Shown here piece by piece: positions 54,196 to 64,000 of a DNA stretch of 64,000 nucleotides (the first letter of the stretch is position 1; each line of letters starts with the position of its first letter). The DNA comes from Adiantum capillus-veneris (taxonomy: Eukaryota; Streptophyta; Polypodiopsida; Polypodiales; Pteridaceae): contig CM043971.1 of assembly GCA_014529385.2 (NCBI GenBank), forward strand, positions 89,729,840 through 89,793,839. The letters are read 5' to 3'. The notes beneath the pieces were generated by a model. It was not told the DNA's origin and did no database searches. It worked only from the letters and a program-made list of their open reading frames with translations. Position numbers and translations under genes: made by a program.

Positions 54196-55728
54196 ATGTC
54201 AAGCACTTTTCCTACCTTTCATTCTAAAAATGGTGAGGATGCACAATAATTTCTGGATAATTTGGAGATGGCACACCTCATCTCTGGGAGAGATTAAGAA
54301 GAGGTAAAGCTGCGTGCTTTTCCACTCGTTCTAAAAGGGGAGGCTAAGGCATGGTACGAGGACTTGCAACCTCAAAACAAAACCAATTTGGAGAGGCTAC
54401 GTGCAATTTTTCTTGCCAAATTTGGGCAAGGAGATACTCTAGAGGGTCTTTGGAAGTGTCTACTTCAACATAAACAGGTATTCCTTGAAGACTACCCATC
54501 TTATGAGGCCGTTTTCCTTAACCTATGGGATAGATGGGAGGCTACCTTACAAAACCAAGGTGGTGCACCAAACTTTCTAAAGAAAGATAGGTTCATGGAT
54601 GGCTTGTATCCAATTTTGAAGACCAAGGTAGAGTTAAAATTCCCATCAACATTTGAGGAAGCACGTGAGGTGGCCATGGTCAAATTCAAGAAGTTAAATT
54701 TTCAAGCACATAGAACAAGGGACCTAAATGAAGTCATTGAGAGGGATTCTTCACCAAGCATGGGAGCACAAGTTAGGGGCTCTCTTGCCCAAACTTCACA
54801 AATAGGGGAAGGATCACAACAAGAGATCTTGCAAAGATTAACTCAACAACTAGAGAGTCTCACCTTGAATCTAGTGTAGGGCCTACCCCAACAACGACAA
54901 CCAAGAGAAGGGAATCGCAATCAACGACGTCAAGCACAAGAGTTGAGATGCTGGAATTGCAACGAAGTTGGTCATGGCATGTATAATTGCCCTCACCCTC
55001 GAAGGCTTCTAGGGGACATATACCCTCCTAGACCCCCTATGCTCATGGTGCAGCAAGAGCATGCTCAAGCCCCGCAAATTCTTTGTCGACCACCACCACC
55101 TCCAGTGGCAAACATCCCTCCTGTCCCACCAGTGGAGGAAGAGAGAGGAGTAAACGTCATAAATCTGGAAGAGGAGATAGAGATGAGCCCTATACATTTT
55201 GATGTTATGCCAGCAGAAAAGCGCACAAGAGCACACAACAAGGATGAAGACACAAGGAATGAAGAGTCAGAACCTGCAAGGAAGGAGAGGAAGAAAAAGT
55301 CAAAGAAGGAGGAAGGAGGCAAGAAGCAGAGGTCAAGGCGAAGGGAGATCGGCATCAACGATTTTCCATTAGGAAAGAATATGGAACCCTACAACATCTT
55401 AGAAGATTTGCAAACTCAAAAGCCCAATATTTCTTGGCCTCAACTGCTACATCTATCACCCAAGGTGAGAAAGCACTGGTCCAAACTTGTAAGCACAAGA
55501 CTCCCAAGAAAGAAAGAAAAGGTGACAGTAAAGGCATTGACTTCAAAGCCACAACAAGATGTGGAACCTATTGTAGATGCTTATGTAAGGGGTAGGAAGG
55601 TATCCAATGTGTATGTTGATGGTGGAGCACAAATGTGTGTGATCACGGAAAGAGCCATGAATAGACAGGGATTGAAATCACTAAATCCTCTAATTGTCAA
55701 GCTAGGTTGGCCAACAATGCAAGTGTGA
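54196..55728 (+). pseudogene. gag-pro: Tat-2 gag-protease (broken)
   Basis: The frame opens at ATG 54196 (MSSTFPTFHSKNGED). TAA codons at ~54250 and ~54295 and TAG at 54877 interrupt it. Capsid-type sequence includes GEAKAWYEDLQPQNKTNLE, VFLNLWDRWEATLQNQ and FLKKDRFMDGLYP. The zinc knuckle is CWNCNEVGHGMYNC. A Pro-rich then basic linker (RKKKSKKEEGGKKQRSRR) follows, then FPLGKNMEPYNILEDL, close to Tat-1. The retropepsin starts NVYVDGGAQMCVITERAM (DGGA). A 1-bp-type frameshift near 55705 moves the rest of the protease into the frame shared with pol. Confidence 0.9.
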
Positions 55729-58700
55729 AGTGCCTAGGGATCATCGAGAATGTAAAAGTTTCTGTATGTAATATAGATGCACGTGTGGACATGTATGTTA
55801 TGCCAGCCAAGGGGGAGGGCTATCCCATCATCCTAGGGAGGCCTTGGCTCATTGCTGTGAATGCAGATCAAAAATGGGGACGAGGACAATTGATTCTCAA
55901 AAAGGGGCAACATGTAGTATACGATTGGCATGAAGGAAAGCAGCTCGACATCAACTATGAGACCACGGCTGATGAAGAAAGTGAAGAGAGTTTTGGCTCA
56001 AGCGACGAGCAAAGTTCAACCACTACATCCAATAGCGAAGAAGAATCATCTTTGGAGGTAATGGGAATCATCTTCAACACATCAAAAACTCCATCAATAG
56101 AGGTTGACCCAACAAAGGAGCAAACAAAGGATGACAAAGATGACCACAAGCACTTTGAAGACTTTGAGAGGATGCTTGCAAAAGATCTTATCCCTGAGGA
56201 GAAGCGGTCCTACATCGATATGCTCAAGAGGTATCCCAATTTGTTTATCACTGATTACTCACAAATTAGAGGTGTGGATGTTATAGAGCATGGCATAGAA
56301 TTAAAACCAGGTACTAAACCTGTGGCTCAAAAGCTAAGGCGCCTAGGAAAAATACAACAAGAGGCACTTTTGACAGAGGTTAATCGACTCCTCAAAGCTG
56401 GTTTCATTTACCCTGTGTCTAACTCTGAGTGGGTGTCCCCAATTGTAGTAACCCCTAAAAAGAACGGAAAATGGAGGGTCTGTGTTGACTACAAACCGCT
56501 CAATGCTGCAACAAAGAGGGATCATTTTCCTCTTCCTTTCCAAGATGAAATCTTAAACGAAGTAGCCGGGTATGAATGTTACACAGTGTGTGATGGGTAT
56601 TCAGGGTATTTTCAAATCAGAATAGCAGAAGAAGATCGGTTAAAAACCACTTTCATCACACCCTGAGGTTGTTTTGCCTATAGAGTGATGCCATTTGGGC
56701 TCACAAATGCTCCTAGTACCTTTATAAGGTTTACAACTCTTGTCTTTCAGCCCTTCTTTGGAAAGTCAATTAGGGTTTTTATGGATGACTTCTGTATCTA
56801 TAGTAGCCAAAGACTTCATTGCCAAAAAGTTGAGGAGGGGCTTAGGAGGCTTCATCAATTTGGGGGACAGCTTAATCCTGAGAAGTGTCACATTGCAGAG
56901 TCACAAGTAGTATTGCTAGGTCATGTGGTTTCTTTGCAAGGAATTCAAGTGGATCCATCAAAAGTAAATGCTCTCTTGTCACTACAACCACCAACGACAA
57001 CCAAGGAGCTCATAACTTTCAACCACAAAGTAAGGTACATGTCTCATTTCATTCACCTTCTAGCGGAAGCTATTGCACCTTTGCACAAGCTAGCAAACAA
57101 ACCCACATTTGAATGGAGAGAGGAACACGAATTATGCTTTACTGAAGTAAAGGGTATTCTCAACTCTCTTCCAACAATAATGCCACCAAATCCAAAGGAT
57201 ACATATTACATCACGCCAAGTGTAGGAATGGAGGCCATCGGTGTAGTTCTCATGCAAAAAGACCCAAAAACATGCTACATGAGGCCAATATACTTTGCAA
57301 GCAAAGTCATGACCGCTGCAGAGAAGGGCTACACCGATATGGAGAAGGTGGTATTCACAATTATGTTTGCGGTAAGAAAGTTCCGATCATATCTCTTACC
57401 AGCACCATTTGTCATTCTCACCATGGAAAACAATTTACCATATGTTGTGCCACACATGAGCCTCTCATCTAGGATAGCCAAATGGGTTCTAGAACTTCAA
57501 GAGTTCAAATACACTTTTCTTATGGAAGATAGCACAAGGGCAGGTCTTGCAGACATTCTCACATACAAAGTGAGAGAAAGGAAAGAGTCACCAAAGGCAG
57601 GAGACAAAGCTACACCACAAAATAATGAGGAGGAGATGGACAATGCACACATTTTGTGCTTTGATGGAGCTTACCAACGACAACACGATCAGGTAGCAGG
57701 GGGGGTTCTTATTCTAAGTCCACAAAGGGAAGTTCTTGTTAAGAAAGGTATCACCTTGAAAAATGTTCATTCTAATAATGAGGCTGAGTATGTCACCTTA
57801 AAGTTGGGGCTTGAAGAATGCAGAAAACTTGGCATCGAAAGACTTATAATAAGAGGTGATTCCTTACTAGTTATTAGGAAAATCCAAGGGATATGGAAGT
57901 GCAAGAACCCTACTCTAGTGGAGTGGCTTAGACACGTGAAGGCTTTGATAAAGAACTTTGAAGCTACACAAGTACAGCATGTTGTGAGAACCCTCAACAA
58001 GGAAGCAGATTATTTCGCCAATGAGAAACTTCAGATCATGGTGGGAGGTGTGAAGCTCTACGAACCAAAGTACCAAGGCCAAGAGGAATTGAAGGACATC
58101 ATATTTTTCCTCCAAACTGGTGAGTGCCCTAAACACTTGGATAAAGTGCAAAGGCATAGGCTGGTAAAAAAGGAAACTCCTTACCAACTCATAGGAGATG
58201 ATCTGTATCATAAAGGGAAAGATTTGGTGCTAAGAAGGGTGCCCTTTGTTCAAGAAATAGAGAGAATCCTCTTTTCATGCCATGATGATGTCTGTGGGGG
58301 TCATTTTTCTCATGATATTACAAACAGGAAGATTTTGCAAGCAGGGTTTGTTTGGCCAAGTCTACACCGTGATGTCTAGCATTGGTGTAAGTCATGCAAA
58401 GGTTGTCAGATTGCTGGAAATCGACGAATCACTTACGAACCTCGAGTTCCAATAATTTCGTATGGTCCTTTTGAGAAGTGGGGTGTGGATGCAATAGGCC
58501 CCTTACCTCGCACATCTACCGGGAAGGTCTTCATCATTGTGGGAGTAGATTACATGACACGATGGGCGGAGGCAGCAAGTACAACACGAATTACAGCCGA
58601 GGAGGTATCAAAATTTATCTTTGATCATAGATGCAGTAGATTCGGCACACCATTAGAAATTTTGTCAGATCGTGGTCCAGGGTTTAGAGCAGAGCTCCTA

Positions 58701-59507
58701 GATAATCTTTTGACAAAGTTAAAAGTCAAACATTTGCATTCTACACCTTACTACCCTCAGTGCAATGGGTTGGTTGAAAAGGTGAATGGAATGATATGTA
58801 AGATCATTTCTAAGCAGGTTGTAGATCGACCAAACGACTGGGATCGTCATTTGACCGCAGCTCTATGGGCATACAAAACATCTTTCAAGGTATCCACTCA
58901 ATTCACTCCTTTTCATTTGGTATATGGACAGGAGGCACTCCTTCCTATTGAGGTGGAGATTGCAAGCCTATGCATTCTCTCACGGGGAGCAAAGAGGCCA
59001 AAAGAAGCTTTGCAGGAAAGAATTTTAGATCTTCAACGACTTGAGCTTGATAGAGAAGAGTCCATCGACTATTACATTGCCCAAGCCACAAGCCAAAGGG
59101 ACAAAATCAACAAGAAGCTCAAGGGGAAAGGATTGAAGGAAGGTATGTTGGTTCCTCGCTATGATAACCGACTTGATACTCGAATTGACAAAAAGTTTTT
59201 GCAAAGATGGGAGGGACCTTTCATGATAAAAAAAAAGTTTGGGAATGGTAGTTACAGATTAGCAGATTTATCAGGAAAACTCCACAAGACCAGAGTCAAT
59301 GGATGGAGATTAAAGCCCTACTTTCAACGTATCAATCCGTTGATAGGAAGTCATCTACCTACATCATCTAAGCTCCAAATTGGCATGGCTCCCTTTGGCT
59401 TGGCAAATGCTCCACCTATTTTAAAAGCTTTGATGTGCAAAGAAGAACCAGCCTTGGAATCTCAACATACCCAAGGCAACCCTCCCATCTCCGATTTATG
59501 GGATTGA
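55707..59507 (+). pseudogene. pol: Tat-2 protease end, RT, dual RNase H and integrase
   Basis: One frame with only two stops, TGA at 56664-56666 and TAG at 58377-58379. It opens with the protease end (PIILGRPWLIAV) and an acidic Ser-rich spacer. RT follows (PKKNGKWRVCVDYKPLNAAT; MPFGLTNAPSTF; catalytic VFMDDFCIYS near 56780). RNase H comes next (MRPIYFASKVMTAAEKGYTD). The archaeal-type RNase H spans 57655-58030 (FDGAY, SNNEAEYVTL, RGDSLLV, NKEADYFA). Integrase has a zinc domain (CHDDVCGGHFSHD; WCKSCKGCQ) and a D-D-E core (GVDAIGPLPRT, LSDRGPGF, NGLVEKVNG). The C-terminal end reads TRVNGWRLKPYF. No chromodomain was seen. Tat-1 has Trp and Gln codons at the two stop positions. Confidence 0.93.
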
Positions 59508-59552
59508 GGTAATGAAAAGCAGGTCTAATGGAGTAAAAGAGTGTATATCACT

Positions 59553-59625
59553 CCTCCTTTTTTTAGAAAAAAAAGAAAAAAAAGAAAAAAAAGAAGAAAA
59601 AAAAGAAAGAAAAGAAAAAGGAAAA
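59553..59625. repeat. A-rich low-complexity run before the Tat-2 polypurine tract
   Basis: Imperfect AAAAAAG repeats on the coding strand, between the pol stop and the polypurine tract. Confidence 0.9.
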
Positions 59626-59664
59626 AACTCTTTTGTTTCATCTAGGAGCATGAATGATCCTAGA

Positions 59665-59683
59665 TGAAGGGGGAGGGCTAATA
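59665..59683 (+). promoter_or_regulatory. Tat-2 polypurine tract
   Basis: TGAAGGGGGAGGGCTAATA lies directly before the 3' LTR start TGAGTAGCG. The GGGGGAGGGCTAA core equals that of Tat-1. Confidence 0.88.
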
Positions 59684-61509
59684 TGAGTAGCGTTAAATGG
59701 TAACTTTGCATTTGAACTACATTTCTACTCAAATGTATATATTTTTTATCAAAGTTTTAACGTAGTGTTCATTCTCTCTTTCCGTAATAGCCTTTTTTCA
59801 TACAAACACCTTACCCTTCTTAGATCTTTATGCATTTACATCATATTTCTCTCTTCATGCTAAATGTAAATAGTAAACTTAATTCTACTCTCCTAGTTTT
59901 TTTACTGCATATTCTTTTAACTAATTACCTTTACTAATTTAAATAGCTATCTACATCCCATAATTTGTAAATAAATAATTTATGGGCACTTATCTTACCC
60001 ATCTTCTCTCAAGGGTAGGGTTAGCCTTGTAGGCCTTCCCTTCCCCACCACTATGTGACCCAACTCTTGAATCATTTACTTGTGTTGGTCAACAAATCTT
60101 AAATATAATGTATATCCCCAATAAATCAAACTTTATTGGAGCCTACCTCATTTGTTTAAGGTGGATTCTCTTTTGAAAAAAGCATGCTACACCTTGGATG
60201 CATGCTAAAGGCCCCCCTACAAGGAGACTTGGTTCAAAAGGTGTTTTGGATGCATATTGAATGCCTTATCTCATGGGTATACTTGAGGAACACTCCAAAA
60301 TCAGCTTAAACACTTTGAGAAGGTCAACTTTGCCTTTTACAGCACCCAATTCTGAGTTACAGGCTGAAAGTTATGGTGAAAACAAGGTGCTGCGGACACT
60401 GTAACTACAGGTCAAAGTTACAATCAGGTAAACCACAAAGGTGAAAAGTTTTCTTGACTTCTCCAACATTATAAAATACCAATGGGGAGTTAAAAACCAC
60501 TTGCATGTGGAGGGGTCGGCTCAAGATGCTTGCAGAGACACAACAAACAGGATGGGGACACTCTGCAGGAGCCACTAGGGGGACATCATGGTGGGGCCCA
60601 CATACATTATCAACCCTTATGGAGCCTCCACGACTTAAAAGGCTATTGTTAATGAAAAAATAAGTCCCTTATTTGCATAATTGAAGGAATGGTCAAAAGG
60701 GAACCTAACTATGGTTAATTACCTACCCTAGTCAAGTTTAACCTAACCCAAGGTCTTGTACAGCTATAAAAAGGCCCTTTGCCAAGCACAAAAATACACA
60801 CACCTACTCCATTGCTGCAAATAAGCTCCTCTAAGGTTAGGGAATCACTAATCTCTCTCTCCTCTTGTCTCCCTATCCATTTCCTAAGCTCGCTATCATA
60901 AGAGGCACCATAGAGAGAGCATCAATATGCTATTGCTACCATTCTCTTGCAAACATTTCTCTTACCATACTCATCCCTAAATAAGGATTGTAGATTCTAT
61001 ATGAGAGCAAGGATATCAAGTTCAATGATCTATCTCATGGTTTGATCAACAAATTGTTGCAATTGGGGTGTCGTCGTCACACTTTTTCTCTAAACGCATG
61101 TGAAATTGGTAAGCATATCATGGCAGCTTCTCATATTTTGTGCTCATTGGGTTGCTTGTTTGTTGAGAAAGTTTTTGTGCACCATGGTGTCTATTTTCTT
61201 GGCTTCTCTCCTTATGTTGTGTGTAAGTAATTCTTGGGGCTGCATAGATGGAGAAGAGCTCTCTATGCATGCCGCCTTATGTGTGTAAGTAGTCTCTTCT
61301 TTTGGGAAAGGAAAGGAGTTGTCAAGTATTTGTGCATTATGGTGTTTTGAGTTTTGAGGTTTTGTGCTTGCTTTTCTTAGAAGTATATGAGTACTAATAT
61401 GGTGAAGGTCAATCTTTGCATGTGAGTTTGTGCAGTGTTCAAAGGGATTGCTTTAAGGAGTGTGTGTTGAATGGTTGAAGGGCATTTTGTGTTGAAGCAC
61501 ATAAGGAAG

Positions 61510-61541
<32 letters not shown>

Positions 61542-61681
61542 TGTATATGGTTTGTTTTGGTTTCCCACTTTCTCCATAAAAGAGGGTGGTGCCCCTAAAA
61601 AATATGCGTGTGTAGGGTCTCACGAAGTGGTTGTCTGGTGGGAGCCTTGAGTTGAGCCCCATCTCAAAAAATCCGCTCTCA
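59684..61681 (+). repeat. Tat-2 3' LTR (1998 bp)
   Basis: TG...CA ends, followed by CTAG and then the interrupted host repeat unit (ATACAAAAGAAGCCACTCC). Confidence 0.95.
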
Positions 61682-61916
61682 CTAGATACAAAAGAAGCCA
61701 CTCCAAACCACACAAAAGGCTTCAATACCATGTCCAGGCACGTGTGCGTGCCTAACTGTCGACATACAACATGACTATTTCCCATATATACATCATTCTC
61801 ATACTTGAAACCAAATATCACATTAGAAAACCTTCCAAATGCATGTAAACACCTCATTATATACACATTTTCATGCATATAACGATTACTATGTACATAC
61901 CAAAAGTGGTTTATCA

Positions 61917-63137
61917 TCATTGCCCAGCCGCAAGTTGAGAATTTATGTTCAACCTTTGCATCAAACTGTGACCAAAACTCTCAAAAGGTGACCCAAAAGT
62001 TTCTCCTTGATGATATGGAACCTGGCCCACTTGCATAGCACCACCTATGTTTCCAAGCACGCTGCACACGTCAACGAAAAAAGCATCTATTTTCTTGCCA
62101 AAGTGCCACCACTCACTTGGATCCCAAGCATGATATGAATCTTGTCCAAGGTTGGAACATGCCAATCAGTAGAACCCACAAATACCTCAAAATGTATCTC
62201 ATAAATAGAGCCTATTCGATTGACAACCATAAATCCCACATTATCTTCCTGATGCATTGAGTGCTCTTCATTCCCCACACCGAAGAGATCATAACTCCAA
62301 GCATTAACAACTCCATTCCAAAATTGAAAACGCTCTTGAAAAACACTATCACCAACATCTTCTTCTTCCACACAAGGCATCCAATGCTTGAAAAGCTGGA
62401 AACATGCATACAAAGCCACCCAATACATCATAACCAAGTCCTCATTATGCAAAATCTATACCGAGACTTACTAACTGCCATTTAGGATCTTTGCGGATAA
62501 GTGGATATGGACCAAACACACATTGAAGCATGCAAAATGCATCCATAAGATAACTATGCAAGCAAAAGATCACTTTAACCTCCTTGTCTACCCCATCCTC
62601 AGGAAGTTTACACTTTACAATCGTAGGTCGCATATTGTCATGGACATCCCTTGGAGATGGCACTAGCATCAAGTCCTTACAAACATAGAACTCATCCCTA
62701 TCACCTTTATGACCCAATACTTTTGTATCACAACCACTAGAGGATTTCCCAACCCCCATCTCTGGTAAATCACATGGACCCAAGGTCACTTCAACTAGCA
62801 TAGCATCATCCTCTTCTGCATCATCTTCACTTAACGTAGAAACTCCATGACAATAGCATATCATTTCATCTTCATTGCAAGCATCCGTGTCTTGTTGCTG
62901 CAAAGCTCCTTCCCAAAATAAACGTTGATCTTTGTGCAAGGCTACCATATTCTTCAATGGATCTAGCAACTCTATGTCATCATCACATACATCACCGCAC
63001 CAACTCTTGTCAGTATCAGATGTGTCATCATTATAGGTTGCCTCATCATCATCAATTTCACTCTCCTCATATCCACTTTCCATGCTAGTGCTCAAAATTT
63101 CACATTGATATGTTGTGTCATTGCTATTTTGCACCAT
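61917..63137 (-). pseudogene. Broken gene of unknown function with an acidic N-terminal part
   Basis: On the reverse strand a 230-codon frame starts MVQNSNDTTYQCEILS at 63137 and ends with TAG or TAA at 62445. It is rich in Asp and Glu (ESEIDDDEATYNDDTSDTD, EDDAEEDDAMLVEV) and Cys. Two further frames continue the same strand: 62452-62087 (MMYWVALYACFQLFKHWM; VNRIGSIYEIHFEVFVGST) and 62165-61917 (DSYHAWDPSEWWHFGKKIDA), which is in phase with the first. Two opposite frameshifts would explain this. Composition and length look like a real former gene. No domain was recognised. It could be a host gene fragment or a transposon protein. Confidence 0.55.
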
Positions 63138-63208
63138 ACGGTGTAGGCACCAAAATTTCACATTGATCTATTGTGTCATTGCTATTTTGCACCATACGGT
63201 GTAGGCAC
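63093..63208. repeat. 58-bp tandem duplication
   Basis: Two near-identical 58-bp units (63093-63150, 63151-63208) starting CAAAATTTCACATTGAT and ending GGTGTAGGCAC. They overlap the 5' end of the reverse-strand broken gene. Confidence 0.94.
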
Positions 63209-63239
63209 GTGTATAGTCTCCAAAATTGCATTACATACA

Positions 63240-63600
63240 TCATTCATATTGACTTTGAGTGTATGGGCATTCACACATCTCTAAATTGTTACCCTTGCCA
63301 ACATGTGCATCTACAATCGTGACTTTATGTGCATAAAGGTCATCCACACTATCCGTAACTGGTATAGACAAAGGGAACTTCATGACCATATTAGCACACA
63401 ACTTTCTCTCTTTCCACAACGTAATCTTCAATGCTTCACAAATTGATTTGGGATCTTTCTCTTGCACTTTGGCCGCAACAAACTCGTGAATACTTGTATT
63501 CTTTGGCTATTGTAAAAGAGGAATAAAATTTCTCTTTAGATATGGCTTCCACATGCAACACACCATTTTTCTAGACTCCCCAAGCATCATCAAATCTTGA
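63240..63600 (-). pseudogene. Upstream fragment of the same broken gene
   Basis: Reverse-strand frame in phase with 63137-62445, readable as NTSIHEFVAAKVQEKDPKSI and LWKERKLCANMVMKFPLSIP and ending at 63240. A stop lies near 63510 and the sense upstream (VVEFWSRFDDAW) is in another frame. It probably belongs to the same former gene as 61917-63137. Confidence 0.45.
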
Positions 63601-64000
63601 CCAAAATTCTACAACAGACTCTGTAGAGCGGGTAATGTGTCGTGCTCTCTACAGTGTGGGTGCCCCTTAGTGCAATGTGCGTGACAATCTCACTCAAACA
63701 AATGGAAACTCTCTCAAACAGAATGAAACACAAAAACAATGGATAACAACAGAGACACAACAGTGGACCAGAACATGTGGACTCGACTAGCTCAAAGAAC
63801 CGTGTACAGACTCTCGCGTGGCAGCACACTCAGCTCCATCCCAGGACTCATAGGTATAATTGGGGTGTCGAGGCTCAGATGTGCAGGGATGGAGAGCAGT
63901 GCTCTATGTAAAACTCTGTATAAGACTCGCTACCAAGACGACGACTACTCGACCAACCATAAAAGATAATGATAATGACCCAATGGCTACTACTCATAGA
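63601..64000. other. No supported gene
   Basis: Short open frames occur on both strands (63590-63829 minus, 63739-63969 plus) but overlap each other and lack motifs. No element terminus was seen before the window ends. Confidence 0.4.

Larger units (their letters stand above)
51614..61681 (+). mobile_element. Tat-2: Tat-type Ty3/gypsy element on the forward strand
   Basis: LTRs at 51614-53581 and 59684-61681 start TGAGTAGCG and end TCTCA. They are flanked by CTAG (51610-51613, 61682-61685). The primer site TGGTGCCCCCACGGAGGA, the two small pre-gag frames, gag-protease, RT, dual RNase H, integrase and polypurine tract match Tat-1 in kind and order. The LTR sequences of Tat-1 and Tat-2 are unrelated by eye, so these are separate families of one lineage. 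Few coding breaks (about four stops and one frameshift) suggest moderate age. Confidence 0.94.

Overview
This window is a repeat-dominated stretch of a large eukaryotic nuclear genome, almost certainly a land plant. It holds Ty1/copia and Ty3/gypsy LTR retrotransposons with plant-type primer sites (TGGTATCAGAGC), dual-RNase-H Tat-type polyproteins, AT-rich non-coding DNA and several layers of nested insertion. I cannot fix the species; a fern, lycophyte or gymnosperm seems plausible from the unusual Ty3 families. No intact host gene, tRNA, rRNA or CRISPR array was recognised.

Layout. (1) 1-741 is unassigned flank. (2) 742-41596 is an old, broken Ty1/copia element, here called Copia-A, split by everything listed next. 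(3) 2916-37482 is a giant Ty3/gypsy element inserted in the protease region of Copia-A, with a 5-bp duplication AGGGA. Without its nested passengers it is about 19.5 kb. It encodes a pre-gag domain, gag, protease, RT, RNase H, an integrase with duplicated zinc-binding domains, a second protease-like domain after integrase, and then a separate ~1,150-codon accessory reading frame. (4) 8304-23325 is Copia-B, a small non-autonomous copia element inserted in the giant's gag (duplication AAAAC). It keeps gag, zinc knuckle and protease-like sequence plus a scrap of the RT/RNase H junction. (5) 8382-19513 is Tat-1, a reverse-strand Tat-type Ty3 element inserted in the 5' LTR of Copia-B (duplication ATAG). 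(6) 41597-51609 contains fragments: an LTR-like block, an unrecognised reading frame, and the LTR end and leader of an element related to the giant. (7) 51614-61681 is Tat-2, a forward-strand relative of Tat-1 (duplication CTAG). (8) 61682-64000 holds a broken reverse-strand gene of unknown function.

The nesting gives the insertion order: Copia-A, then the giant, then Copia-B, then Tat-1. All large polyproteins carry in-frame stops or frameshifts, so none looks autonomous now.

The most interesting signals are: (a) two tandem, mutually related ~70-residue reading frames upstream of gag, conserved in both Tat-1 and Tat-2 but in swapped order; (b) 24-bp palindromes recurring at a ~280-bp period in the giant's leader and again just before its accessory frame, with a different palindrome sequence in the same setting of a related element near 49 kb; (c) the second retropepsin-like domain after the giant's integrase; (d) internal TATA-like boxes that suggest a separate promoter for the accessory frame. 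Gene order and domain calls come from reading motifs by eye; no database search or alignment software was run.
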